Shown: piece after piece, positions 1 through 10,424 of the stretch | How the letters are laid out: each line of letters starts with the position of its first letter | How positions within the stretch are numbered: the first letter of the stretch is position 1 | Assembly (NCBI GenBank): GCA_004352715.1 | Contig: SCFE01000019.1 | Coordinates: forward strand, 797,194 to 861,193 | From: Hofstenia miamia | Lineage: Eukaryota > Xenacoelomorpha > Acoela | Reading direction: 5' to 3' | Length of the DNA stretch: 64,000 bases | Made by a program: the position numbers and the translations under genes | Notes under the pieces: model-generated | Told to the model about the DNA's origin: nothing | Seen by the model: the letters and a program-made list of their open reading frames with translations, nothing else | The model's database searches: none

Positions 1-870
1 TCAATAGAAATATTTCAAATTGTAACATAATGTCAAAATAATATTATAAATGTGAAACCTTTTTAAAGTTTACTATTGATTTTTATTTATAGTTTATCTG
101 ACGATAGAGATGGCATATTACAATTTGATTATTGTGTGCTTTAGCAGTACTTGTTTGCTGATAGTTACCGTACAAATAGAGTAAAATCCGGTTACATTTA
201 AGGGACTGAAATTTTTGCTCTCTGAAACCGATGCTCACTATATCGAAATCCACTAATAAAAATTGAATAGCATGTCAAACGCTGCTTTAAGAAATTTCGA
301 TTTTGAATAAGCATAACATAAATTCTATTTGAAAGAATCACGTGACCATTTTATTTTGCTTATCATTTTCACTAAAGAACGAAAATACAAAATACCCATT
401 CTTCCTGTTTGTTTTTTCCATTGCTTAACTTTCCAAATATTTGCAAAATGAAAAATACAGCATACTATAATTTCTTCTTTGCAACGAATATGAATTGCAG
501 ATCATTTAATTTTTATAAACGTATGTTGCTTAGACTGCAGAATAAATGAAATGAATTGTCCTGAAAACCAAGCCTCTATTAAGTTTTTATCACTACAATT
601 ATTTCAACTCTACTACAAAATCGCAATTGCCAAATCCGTGGTATGCGTTAGTTTGCAATTTATGTTAGCTTGCTTATTTTATGTATATCTATCTGTGCAT
701 TAGTTGGCTTAATCAATAAATCACACAATAATCCCAGATGAATGAGGCTAATTATGAAAGTCATGCCAAACTAATATGAATGTAGAAATTAATGTTACAT
801 GTTTAGAAAAAATATTAAAAATTAGTGATTCTAGGGATACACAAAATCACTGCTTGGGTTAAATCTGTAT
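1..870. other. AT-rich non-coding stretch
   Basis: No long reading frame, RNA gene or transposon end is recognised here. The DNA is AT-rich with short A and T runs. It leads directly into the LINE remains that begin near 900. Confidence 0.6.
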
Positions 871-914
871 TTTGAAAACCACCAAAGTGACGAACAGGCC
901 ATGTCAACACTGTA

Positions 915-1364
915 ATGCTCAACACTGGTCTTATCGATGCTCTCAATTCCAGTCCCTACACGTTCCGCTCAAAGTTTCACAACATCATCTCAGAAGTCAG
1001 GAAGAAATTCATACCTCACCACATCTACCTATTCGAAATCACCCCTGTCTGTGCTGATCACAATCTCTCGAAGAACTTCGCAATTAAGCACTGCAATCAA
1101 ATCATAAGAAGCTTCTCTCAACGTCATCTTAGTTTCATTCCAGTCTTTGATCATTTCCTTCTTTCGCCGCGCTCTATAAATTCCACTCTTCTTGCGCATG
1201 ATGACATCCATCTGTCTGATAAAGGTCTCTCAGTCTTCATTCGGAATCTAAGGAACTTCTTTCCCACTCATTCAACTGTCCCAAATGAATATGTTTCCTT
1301 GAGTCAACCCACAATTTCTTACGCTAAAGCATCATCTTACAACACACGCCGTGCTCTACTGTAA
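915..1364 (+). pseudogene. CR1 ORF1 C-terminal SGNH/esterase-like domain
   Basis: The 149-residue frame has the look of the C-terminal half of an SGNH hydrolase. An IYLFEITPV stretch resembles the strand carrying the family's oxyanion region, and DDIHLSDKGL near residues 117-126 matches the late block with the catalytic Asp and His (D-x-x-H-L). Such esterase domains are part of CR1-type ORF1 proteins. The N-terminal block with the catalytic Ser is not visible in frame, so the copy is 5'-truncated and probably inactive. The first ATG is not necessarily a real start. Confidence 0.55.
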
Positions 1365-1604
1365 ACACCCGCTGTTCATCCCAGCCTACACCATCCCCTC
1401 TTCCAATGAAACGGTAAACTTTTGGAACGTATTGTTTATATTCGTATTGCTACTTAAAAATGAAACTATATTATATACACATGAGACAACCACGCACACA
1501 CGCAAACAAACTATGTTATCAACACTACTATGAAATATCACTAAAATTTTTGTAAATCGTTTCTTACTTTCATTTATGACTACGTTTTTAATCATTTAAT
1601 TATC
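1365..1604 (+). other. Inter-ORF region of the LINE
   Basis: This separates the esterase-like frame from the 2A-like motif. It is low complexity and rich in CACACA. No further domain is visible. Confidence 0.4.
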
Positions 1605-1652
1605 TTAGCAGGAGAAGTAGAATTAAATCCTGGCCCAATTTTAGATGAATAA
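1605..1652 (+). other. 2A-like translational recoding motif (GEVELNPGP)
   Basis: Read from 1605 the frame gives LAGEVELNPGP followed by ILDE and a stop. The 2A consensus is D-(V/I)-E-x-N-P-G-P, in which the ribosome fails to form the last Gly-Pro bond. Here the first acidic position is Glu, not Asp. The preceding residues (frame open from at least 1557) are hydrophobic, as in the N-termini of 2A-bearing LINE ORF2 proteins. The stop five codons later shows that this copy no longer leads into the endonuclease. Confidence 0.65.
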
Positions 1653-1754
1653 TCTTGAGAATTTGCAGAATCGTTATAAAAATAATTTTAAATATATTTA
1701 TCTAAGCGCCAGAAGAATCATTTTCTTAAAATTGCATCTCAATTTGGCTCAAAT

Positions 1755-2494
1755 TCAATTTTTTCTATTACAGAAAAAACGCAATTCATTATATTTTCCC
1801 CCAATTCTGTAAACGAAATAACAAACAAGATCGAATTAATTGTTAACAGTGTTCCAATAAAACAATCTGATCATGTTACATATTTAGGTGTTGATATTGA
1901 CAAAAATTTAAAATTCGATAAATTTCTCCTAAAAAAGTTACAAAAATGGCTTCTGGCGTTAGATACTTATACCACCTCAGAAATTTTGGACCAGATTATT
2001 ATGTTCAATTATTACATTCCTTTTGTTTATCGCAATTACATTATTGTTCATTTTTATTTATAAATTTTAATACAAAAAGTCGCTATTTATTATCAAAAAC
2101 TTTTAATTGGGCATTAAAAACATTAAATTTTGCACGTAAGTATGACCATGTTAGTGAATACAGACGAAAGTATAATATATTATCCCCGCTATATCAAGTA
2201 CAATTCCATGCAGCTTCAGTTTTATTTTAGTATAAATATGGCCGACAATCAATTCCTTTTCTTGATAATTGCTTAAAAGTAAATCTTAAATCACATAAGT
2301 TTATTTGTAGCAATATTTCCTATCCTAGTTTTCACCGAGCGGCCTCTAATATTTGGAATGATTTAGAAAATGAGATAAGAATAGAAAAAAATTACAAAAA
2401 ATTTAGAAAAAAATTAAAAATCGTACTTTTACATCGACAAAATACAATCGGAGACACAAACATGCTAAACACATTTACTGGTTTTTTACACTGA
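1755..2494 (+). pseudogene. LINE reverse transcriptase, C-terminal part (frameshifted)
   Basis: The first frame carries the strand after the RT palm with VTYLGVDIDKNLKF (about 1876-1917), the (K/T)YLG(V/I) block typical of CR1/L2/Jockey RTs. Near 1920 the homology moves to the frame of 1946-2230 (MASGVRYLYHLRNFG), then to a third frame ending at 2494 that contains SFHRAASNIWNDLENEIR, the classic W-N-x-L-P-x-x-I-R block near the LINE C-terminus. There are at least two frameshifts, so it is non-functional. Confidence 0.75.
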
Positions 2495-2745
2495 GCTCAC
2501 CACACACATAGACACACACACACANTATTTCCTATCCTAGTTTTCACCGAGCAGCCTCAATATTTGGAATGATTTAGATAATGAGACTAGAGTAGAAAAA
2601 AATTACAAAACATTTAGAAAAAAATTAAAAATCGTACTTTTACATCAACAAAATACAATCGGAGACACAAACATGCTAAAGACATTTACTGATTTTTTAC
2701 ACTGAGCTCACCACACACATAGACACACACACACACACATTTATT
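2306..2745 (+). repeat. Near-identical tandem copy of the LINE 3' end across a single N
   Basis: 2306-2524 (from TATTTCCTATCC through the CACACA run) is repeated at 2526-2740 with a few differences, the only break being one N at 2525. The copies differ by several substitutions and a one-base deletion. This is either a real small duplication or two haplotypes or contig ends joined without merging. Confidence 0.7.
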
Positions 2746-2859
2746 CTATATATTTTTTATTATTATTTTGTAAATACATGTATTTGTAGTTTGTAATTTT
2801 TTTACTGTTATTTATTTACAGCAATAAATTTGCTTTGACTCTTATAAAATAATACACTT

Positions 2860-3500
2860 TCAGGCTTCTTCTTACCATCTTCTTGGTAAACAGCAACACT
2901 ATGCTGTGTGAGAAAGTATATGCACAACTCTTTTTGGTTTCGCTTTATATCTAGCAAGGTGCAACTTGCCACTTTGGTACATCACAGAATCATGCAGTCC
3001 TAAATTTTGGGGAGGAGGAAGTTCGCGACGATTTGAACGCATGGTTCCAACTATTGTTGTTCGAACTTGAAGCATAAGATGAGCAATTTGTTTAGAAATA
3101 AAAAATTATCAATAGTTACATTGTATCCTTTATTGTGCGGAGGTTACATAAGTGTTTGAACAACATATGTGCCAAGTGACACATGTCTGTTCTCATCTTT
3201 TCCAAGATAGGGCTTGATATTTTGATGAAGCATCAGCTAATATTCGAAATTTTATCCCAAATTTATCTGGCTTTGCGGGCATATATTGCCCAAAACGGCA
3301 GCGTGTATTAGTCGGAAATAATTGTTCATCAATAGTCAAGAATGATGATGGGTGTAAGCAAAGTTGAGATTTGGCTAGAAAGCGGTCTAAAATAGTAAAA
3401 ACTAGGCAAAACTTGTCATGTTGCAGATTTCTACGGTGATCTTGACGACCATCAAATCTGAGAAACCTTTATATCTCTCAATTTTTTGTGGGGCATCCAT
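2860..3500 (-). pseudogene. piggyBac-type transposase fragment
   Basis: On the minus strand one frame reads RFDGRQDHRRNLQHDK, then SFLTIDEQLFPTNTRCRFGQ, then KPDKFGIKFRILADAS. This matches the piggyBac DDE_Tnp_1_7 core: the R-F-D start, the D-E-Q-L block with the second catalytic Asp, and the KP-K-x-G-I-K strand. After a stop near 3195 the homology resumes in other frames with NVTIDNFF and TIVGTMRSNRRELP, the third-Asp region. Several stops and shifts make it a relic. It interrupts or abuts LINE 3' ends on both sides. No TTAA-flanked terminal repeats were found. Confidence 0.75.
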
Positions 3501-3574
3501 ATGTCATTGACCATAGTTTTTCAAATGGATAATTTCGTCACCATGTAGCCTAATTCATTTTATGTACAGTAGNN

Positions 3575-3875
3575 NTATATATATATATATATTATTATTA
3601 TTATTTTGTAAATACATGTATTTGTAGTTTGTAGCTTTTTTTACTGTCATTTATTTACAGCAATAAATTTGCTTTGACTCTTATTATTATTGTTATTATT
3701 ACACTCATACGAAAGCTTTGCATAGCACTAGAAAGCCACACACACTCATGCACACACAAATTTACATTATATATATATTATTATTATTTTGTAAATACAT
3801 GAATAGCTTGGAGTTTGTAGCTCTGTACTAGTTATTTACAACAATAAGTTTGCTTTGACTCTTATTATTATTAGC
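3575..3875 (+). repeat. Two further copies of the CR1-like 3' terminus
   Basis: TGTAAATACATG, then GTTTGTAGCT, then ACAGCAATAAATTTGCTTTG and a TTATTATT tract occurs at about 3590-3700 and again, diverged, at about 3775-3875. Both match the 3' end at 2765-2850. Each ends in a short TTA-type microsatellite, the signature of LINEs that reverse-transcribe from a simple-repeat tail. A (TA)n run follows three Ns at 3572-3574. Confidence 0.65.
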
Positions 3876-4039
3876 ATTGATATTATAAACATTAGTATAT
3901 TTGATGATGTTTCTATCTAAAAATTTACCGTAAAGAATGCATTCATGATGTCTATTTATATATATTAATGCATGCATATTCATACAATATTTGCTTAGTT
4001 TTGCAAATAAGGTTGAGTGACACACTAAATACCGAGGTA

Positions 4040-5431
4040 ATGAATTGGTCTTTCTTATATTCAAAGAGAATCCTGCTGGCGCTTTACATGGCTATTGGGG
4101 TTGCCCTTGTGATTGCAATGCGCTTGAGCCTGAGCTTAGCAATTGTTGATATGACAAGAAATCTGGCAGCCAATAAAAATGCAACTCAGTTTGAATGCTA
4201 TTACTATAACTCTACCCAATCCTCACATGAAGGAAAGTATAACTGGACTGAAAATACCCAATCATGGGTACTAAGTGCATTTTACTTTGGGTACACTGGA
4301 TTTTTGGTACCTGGTGGCTTGTTTGCAGATTACATTGGAGGCAAGCACTCGGTGTTCATAGCTATTTTTGGAACTTCTATGCTTACTATTCTTACACCAC
4401 TTGTAGTTGAAATCAACGTTTATTTATTTATAATTGTTCGAATTATTGAGGGAGCTGTGGAAAGTCCATTCTATTTAGGAATGGGTATTCTAATAAATAA
4501 ATGGGCATTAAAGAGCGAAAACACAACCTTTACATCCCTAGCACTTTCAGGAATTTATATTGGATTTATTGTATGTCAACCTTTGACTGGGTATTTGTGT
4601 TCACTGAATTTTCTTGATGGCTGGCCCCTAGGATTCTATATCTATGGAGCACTGGGAATTTTATGGTCTATAACATGGTTACTAGTTGTTAGTGAATCGC
4701 CACAAAATTCTGTGTTTTTAACAGAGAAAGAGAAAATAGTTCTGAGTGCCCAAGCAGTGAAGAAAAAACGACCACTCAGTGAAATACCCTGGAAAAAATT
4801 TATTACATGTAAACCTCTAATAGGTGCATGTATTGCTGAGATAGGAGTAAGCCTTAATTCAGGTTTAATAATGAATTGTTTACCAATGTTTCTCTTAAAT
4901 GTCATTGGTGTTGACATTCAATCGAATGGCTGGCTAAATGCTGTTCCATTTACTGTTGCCTTGGGTGGATACCTCGTTGCATCGATGTTAGTAGATTTCT
5001 TACGTGAATCCCTAATATCTCTTAAAGTAGCAAGAATGGGTATTTTTGTTGTAGGGTCTATTTTATGTGCATTATTTGGCTTTTTGATTAAGGCTGCAGG
5101 GTGTAATCCATTCCCTGTTATTGTTGTCGTAAGCATGAGCTTGTTCTTTCAAGCATGCTGTGTTGCACAGTTGCCACCAAATATCATGGAATTGTTCCCA
5201 AATTATACAGGGTTAATGTATAGCATTCTCAACGTCGTAACAAATGCAATGTTTTTGGTTTGTCCATATATTGTTGATATGTTTACGGAAGGAAATATTG
5301 AAAGCCCTGGACATTGGCAGAATGCATTTAGTTTAGCTAGTATCAGTACACTCTTGGTCGCTTTCATATATGCTGGATTGATAAGTACAACACCTGTTGA
5401 TTGGGCAAACGACAATGAAGAGCGTAGTTAG
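4040..5431 (+). CDS. SLC17-type organic anion/phosphate transporter (major facilitator superfamily)
   Basis: The protein is about 463 residues if translation starts at MNWSFL (4040), the size of SLC17 family members (sialin, vesicular glutamate and NaPi-I transporters). Twelve hydrophobic segments can be traced. The first carries MRLSLSLAIVDM, matching the MR-x-N-L-S-x-A-I-V-x-M block. A loop with three N-glycosylation sequons (NAT, NST, NWT) follows, then QSWVLSAFYFGYTGFL and GGLFADYIGGK, the loop 2-3 signature. Substrate cannot be predicted: in this family it ranges from sialic acid and glutamate to phosphate, coupled to H+ or Na+. An in-frame ATG at 3968 would add 24 residues without family similarity. 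The coding region is one uninterrupted exon; a TTTGCTTAG acceptor-like site just upstream leaves room for a 5' UTR intron. Confidence 0.88.
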   Translation: MNWSFLYSKRILLALYMAIGVALVIAMRLSLSLAIVDMTRNLAANKNATQFECYYYNSTQSSHEGKYNWTENTQSWVLSAFYFGYTGFLVPGGLFADYIGGKHSVFIAIFGTSMLTILTPLVVEINVYLFIIVRIIEGAVESPFYLGMGILINKWALKSENTTFTSLALSGIYIGFIVCQPLTGYLCSLNFLDGWPLGFYIYGALGILWSITWLLVVSESPQNSVFLTEKEKIVLSAQAVKKKRPLSEIPWKKFITCKPLIGACIAEIGVSLNSGLIMNCLPMFLLNVIGVDIQSNGWLNAVPFTVALGGYLVASMLVDFLRESLISLKVARMGIFVVGSILCALFGFLIKAAGCNPFPVIVVVSMSLFFQACCVAQLPPNIMELFPNYTGLMYSILNVVTNAMFLVCPYIVDMFTEGNIESPGHWQNAFSLASISTLLVAFIYAGLISTTPVDWANDNEERS

Positions 5432-5433
5432 TA

Positions 5434-5439
5434 AATAAA
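5434..5439 (+). terminator. Polyadenylation signal AATAAA of the transporter gene
   Basis: A perfect AATAAA begins three bases after the TAG stop (5429-5431). A 3' UTR this short is unusual but possible. No GT-rich downstream element was recognised with confidence. Confidence 0.45.
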
Positions 5440-6700
5440 GTATTTAATTAAAAAAGCATATGCATGGTATCTCCTAAGATATTAGTATTGAATCCACACA
5501 CATCTTTTGTGTGACATACCAGATGCTATTTAGGAACATTATTTGATCTTATCAACAGATTGGTCAGCTTTCTTGAAATCATTAAATAAATTTTCAAGTA
5601 ATTAAGACGCATCCAATACATATTATTTAATATTGCGAAAATTATAATTTCTTATTCTATACTAAAGTTGTGTATACATTTGGAAACATTTCTTAAGGTC
5701 GTTAGAATTCTGTGTCTAAATTGTTGAACCATATAAATTACACATCAACATTACTTCATGTCATCAAAATTTGTCATATTTATAGTTGCTGATTTGTTTG
5801 TTAATTTAATACGGGAATTCCTTAATTCGTTTGTTGTTGTTCAAATTGAGCATTCCACGATCAAAGTCATCTACACAATCACATTTTATAGTAATAGTCA
5901 GCATTATCTATAGGATTACATCATTGAAGGTTATAGTAATAGAAGAGGATAAACAATCTTTTTAAATGTGCAAATGAATTTTTCTTCATGAAATCCAAAA
6001 TTGATTAGCATTAGCAATGTCAAATGCAGGAATCTTAATTTCTAAATGCAAAAATGAATTTATTTAAGTTGGAAATGTTTTTGGTAAATCACTTTGGAAT
6101 ATTTGCTTAACCATCTCAATTATTTTGCCAAATAAAAAATCCACAATTTCCATTTAAGAGTTCTTTTGATTTAATTAGCAGAGCTTTTCGTGAGAGAATC
6201 TCGATACTATTTCCCACAACACGGATGGTATTAGATATCAGGGCAAAAAATATTTTCTCGTGAAGTACGTCAAAATTAAATATTTAGTGTAATCGTCTCC
6301 TTAAAATTCTACAAAAAAATTGCCAACATATAGTATATGTTGAAGAACTGAATTGCATTACTTCTTATTAGAGTGATCTTCCCAATCAGAGTATTTAACC
6401 TCTTTAAGCGAAAGCGGTGATGAAAAAAGCATAAGAGGAGTAGGGGTTTCTGAAATTAACAACTATTGAGAAATACTGTTATTCATTGGCAGCTCAATAA
6501 TTCGACTTTTCACTAAAATTTTAATAATTTTACTCAATATTTGTAAATTAGATCAGCTAATTGAATCACTGTTGGATTTCATTGCGGGTGTTCCCCGTGT
6601 ATCACCTCCGAACAACGAGGGCATCCCAAGGTGAGTTAATTAATGCAGTTGATTGGCTAACTGATTGGATCCAGACCACAAGTGAAAACAGGTATTTTGC
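5440..6700. other. Non-coding stretch
   Basis: AT-rich sequence with no gene or element end that I can support. A slightly more GC-rich patch at 6580-6640 leads into the hAT fragment and may be more of that element, but it gives no recognisable protein. Confidence 0.5.
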
Positions 6701-6832
6701 TATTTTTCTGTGTCTCCAGACACTGGATCAGTGGAAAGGCTATTATCAAGTGTCAGCAATATTCTTTCACCTAATTGAAACAGACTAGGGCATTCACTTT
6801 TAAGTGATTTTTTAAGAGTTAATAAATGTTAG
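6701..6832 (+). pseudogene. hAT-superfamily transposase C-terminal dimerisation fragment
   Basis: The frame ending at the TAG of 6830-6832 reads SPDTGSVERLLSSVSNILSP, one stop, then NRLGHSLLSDFLRVN. It matches the hAT C-terminal block: (S/T)-x-S-x-E-R-x-F-S, then R-x-R-L, then a leucine-rich end. One in-frame TAA and the absence of upstream domains make it a short relic. ZBED-type domesticated proteins share this block and cannot be excluded. Confidence 0.5.
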
Positions 6833-7189
6833 TTGAAATTTTTTGTCTAAAATATTTTTGATAAGTGAATAAGCAGTATAAATACTTTGTTCCCCATGCT
6901 AGAGAGACCTCTAAGGACTGGAAGCACAATTTTCAGTTTGATATCAAGACATACAAATAATACTATTGCATTTAAAGAGTCTTGAAATTAGTGACTAGCT
7001 ATTTTTGAATTGGTCATAAATTTTACATACATGTAAATGTACTGTGGCATAATCAGATGGTACACAGAAGATAACAAAGAAAGTAATTCAGAACTATCAG
7101 CAAATTAATTAATTATATTTTTATACACAACCTGATTATTATCCTTTTGATTTTTATAACAACTATTAGTGCAGTTTTGATATAACTTT
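6833..7189. other. Non-coding stretch
   Basis: AT-rich, nothing recognised. Confidence 0.5.
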
Positions 7190-7890
7190 TATTGGCAAAA
7201 CGTTTTGGCAAATCAAAAATGACCAAATCGCTTAAGCTAATTAGCTGACGTTGCGTAATCATTAGCACACGAACGAATTAGCAAAGAGTAAAAAATTTGA
7301 ACTATGAACGGGTACATGCCAATTGGTTAATTGTTTATGCAATATTATTATAAATAGCTAATACTGAATTTATTTGGTGATGAATTTACTTCATTTGATT
7401 TCATATTTTATATTATCAGGTTTGATTATATATGTCAATGGAAAGCTAAACGTCTGAGCACACAAGTAGTAACCGGTGGTCCCCAGTTTTTGATTAAACC
7501 AACTCTTGGAGCTGACGCATGTTCAGCTATTCATAATGCGGTGCTGTCTGGTAGCTGGGAACTTCCTTTGTCGTGCAGCTCTGTTAAGTCTACACAATGG
7601 GGTTTTTACTTCATTGTAGCTTTCCAACCAATTCATTTGTTATAATAACTCATGTCATTAAATAGCTCGATAGCTAACCTTAGGCTAACCCTTTTTAGAT
7701 CCAAATTATTTAGGTGTAATAACAAGCTTTATTATACATACGAGGTGCCTATGAGCCCCGATCTATATTACATGTTGTTAATGGTAACTGTCATGTTAGA
7801 CAGCTTTATTTGTGACCTTCAATTACAACTGTTAGGTATTATCTTTCTGCCAACCATATTGATTGTTCCTCATGTATTCAGTGCGTAGTT
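7190..7890 (+). repeat. Unknown dispersed repeat, copy 1 (paired with 9640-10215)
   Basis: Several blocks recur in the same order at 9640-10215. They are a GTTTTGGCAAA patch, a TATCAGGTTT...ATATCAATGGAAAGCTAAA block (7418-7455), and a block starting ATG(T/C)C(A/T)TTAAA that runs through AGATCCAAATT to TTATTATACATAC (7652-7742). The copies are diverged with indels. A 78-codon frame from 7652 aligns only over its first half with a frame at 10065, so a conserved protein is doubtful. An old duplication or an unnamed transposon is most likely. Confidence 0.5.
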
Positions 7891-7894
7891 ACTT

Positions 7895-8191
7895 CTACTT
7901 ATATCTAGGGCTATTTATACGTAGGGTTAATAACAAGCTTATGCAGAACGGTTGCGAACTTTCATTTATTATCAAGGTTTTTGTAAATATTATCAAGACA
8001 TAATAGATCTCCTTTGTAAGAAACCGTGCTGACAAAGATAAAGAGTTTTGAAAGTGAGCAATCGTTTTATCTCCACTTTTCAAGAAAGGGGTAATATAGG
8101 CAATCTTCCAAATCTCAGGCATTATTATAGTAGCAATAATTGAAGAAGATAAGTGAAAGACAAACCATGCATATGTATGAAAAGCTTGCAC
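7895..8191 (-). pseudogene. LINE reverse-transcriptase fragment (fingers region)
   Basis: The minus-strand frame contains IMPEIWKIAYITPFLKSGDK, matching the conserved P-x-x-W-K-x-A-x-I-x-P-(I/L)-x-K-S-G-D-K block that opens the RT domain of CR1/L2/Jockey LINEs. The following N-Y-R-P-I-S block is degenerate (FQNSLSLSARFLTK). No catalytic motifs follow, so it is a scrap of a fourth LINE insertion. Confidence 0.6.
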
Positions 8192-8193
8192 AC

Positions 8194-8307
8194 CTGCAAA
8201 GGCGGAATTCCATTTGCATGGACAGGTGAGGGCGATCCTGAAGTTAATTGTTTGAGTTCATCTCCACAAGATGTAACAAGGTTTTGAAAAGTTAATTGAT
8301 CAACCAT
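8194..8307 (-). other. Possible coding exon of unknown protein
   Basis: A minus-strand ATG at 8307 in reasonable context (CCTATGG) opens 38 codons (MVDQLTFQN...GIPPLQ) ending at CAG followed by GTGTGC, a possible splice donor. Its composition is protein-like, but it lies directly upstream of the RT scrap on the same strand and may be linker sequence of that LINE. Not recognised. Confidence 0.2.
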
Positions 8308-8309
8308 AG

Positions 8310-9639
8310 GTGTAAATTAATAAGTCATCTAATCAAAACAATCAAAAGAACACGAGTTGTTGAAGTTCATAATAAAATATAAGAATTTGAAAAGATTAGC
8401 TAGTGGAAAGATTGTTAAGACTATTCTATTCTAGAATTGTTGCATAATTTGAAATATTGCGAATATTTTTATTACCCATGTTCACATAAAATGCTTAAAT
8501 TGAGAAAACACTACCAGTCTGTCCAGTTCAACAGAATCTGGAAGTGTAGAATCCCTACTTGTTAGAAATTGACCATAATTAGCTTTAACTATTACTTTTC
8601 CTAGTCAATCTGTATTTCTCTGTGACTAGTGAGACTCCAATACATTTCTGTCATCCAAGTTATTACAATTACTTAAGTTATTATTACGATTACAACTACA
8701 TTGCTTTGAACTAATTAACCAGCTTCCAATTAGATCATTGACAGCAGTAAATGACGAGGTCAAAACCCAAAGCTGAACCATGAAATCAAGAAGGATTGGT
8801 ATCCAGCAGCGATCACCAGTTAGTATGCAAATGGCCGTGACTCACAATGCTCTCTCAATGGTTGTGGTTTGTTGCGTGGTGCAATGCATCCCAGTGTTGC
8901 TTACCTTTAATAAATTTGTACATTGATTTCTCTTGGTATTAGAAATGACAATAAATGAAATGAGGCAACCTGACTGCCTTCACTTCTTATGTACCCTACA
9001 TATAAATAGCTCTAAATATATATAGCTACATGATCCTGTGTACATGTGAGCAACCAATGTGGCCTGCAGAAAGATCAAACCTGATACAAGCAAATATAAA
9101 TCTAAATAAATTGCTTTATCAAACTTCTGAACTCATTTAGAGTTTTTATAGTAATTCTTTACAACAAAACAACATGTACCTGTCTATCATTGATATCTTA
9201 ATTTAATACATAATCTTCATCAGCTAGTTTATGCAAAATGTTATTAATTTAGCTAAGCGTTTTGGATAAAATCAAAAAGTATTTAATTTTTTTGTTTTCT
9301 CTTTTCATCACCTCTGCTGATTATGCCACAGTTCTTGTTGAAGACTTAAAAGGAGTTGATTATTATGTTGCGGATAATAACAAGGTTATTTCCAATGATC
9401 AGTGTAAACCTTATTAAATATCTGTAGATTATGAAGAAAAATAATGTGATACACATAACTGTTTTTACATTGTTCAGGAATGTTGATAGTGTGAAGTCAA
9501 TGTGACATAATTGGCGTTAATCTACACAAAAAGTGATGAAGAAGTAAAAGAAAAAGTAAAAAACGTCTACTTATTTACTTTATCTTCATTTGGCTTTTAT
9601 ATCAATTAGAACTTTTTGTAAACTAAGATGTAATATGGT
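8310..9639. other. Non-coding stretch
   Basis: No frame, RNA gene or repeat end is recognised. The only structure is scattered AT-rich tracts. Confidence 0.5.
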
Positions 9640-10215
9640 AAAGTGTCTGTTGGTGAAAGTTTTGGCAAAACGCATAGCTAATTAATAGCCATTCAAAACA
9701 CATTGCATAGAAATCAACTAAAACGTTTTATATTTATTGTTTGTTGCAAAGTTTTGATATAAATATGATATGTGAAAACAAACAAGTTGATGAAATTAAA
9801 GCATTCAGATTTCTCTTTAATTTGTATCAGGTTTTCTATATCATTATATCAATGGAAGGCTAAATGTTTGGACACACATATAGCAATTTAAGAACTCTCA
9901 CCACACACTTATTGGCCAGTTGGGAGGCATCATTAAAACGGCAAATAGATCTCAGCTTTACCTTTGCACCCTGTTTAGAGAAAATGCGTCATTAGGTTAG
10001 GTATATGAATAAGTGTTTTTATTTTGTTTAGCTTCCCTATCTATTCCACTCAATTTAATTAGAAATGCCTTTAAACAGCTGGATACCTGACCATAGGTTA
10101 ACCTGTTGTTGTTTTAGATCCAAATTCTTTATTGGTATTAAACATAACAAGCCTTATTATACATACAACGTATCTATGAACATCTTATTAATTATATTCG
10201 TTAGTACAGTATTTT
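9640..10215 (+). repeat. Unknown dispersed repeat, copy 2 (paired with 7190-7890)
   Basis: This is the diverged partner of the repeat at 7190-7890, in the same orientation about 2.4 kb away and somewhat shorter. A 63-codon frame from 10065 starts like the one in copy 1 (M-x-L-N-S-x-I, then FRSK, then YYTY) and then diverges. Confidence 0.5.
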
Positions 10216-10299
10216 ATTACAGACTTTTTACTGACATTAACCACTCTCAACGATAAAGTTAGTTTGTGTGTCATAAACATTTGCATAGTGTTGGTGAAT

Positions 10300-10380
10300 A
10301 CTGCTAGATACCATCTTGTTCTTCTTTACATGGCTCTGCTTTGGCTTTCAAAACTGTGATCTCTTGTTGTAAATCTAAAT
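10300..10380 (-). other. Possible coiled-coil exon remnant
   Basis: On the minus strand, after an acceptor-like CCATTTAG, a frame reads DLQQEITVLKAKAEPCKEEQ before a stop. The heptad-like, charged composition is unlike the AT-rich surroundings. No family is recognised and it may be chance. Confidence 0.2.
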
Positions 10381-10424
10381 GGACTTTGATTAATTAATTA
10401 CATGCATTGGAGGTGTAAAAGGGC

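Larger units (their letters stand above)
872..2860 (+). mobile_element. Decayed CR1-type non-LTR retrotransposon (LINE), internally deleted
   Basis: In order the sequence shows an esterase-like end of ORF1 (915-1364), a 2A-like peptide at what should be the start of ORF2 (1605-1652), the reverse-transcriptase C-terminus (about 1755-2494), and a 3' region ending in a CAATAAATTTGCTTTGACTC-type tail (about 2820-2840). The endonuclease and the RT catalytic core are missing between about 1655 and 1755, so this is an internally deleted copy. CR1 ORF1 esterase domains and 2A-like sequences in animal LINEs are known; joining these pieces into one element is inference from order and strand. Confidence 0.7.
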
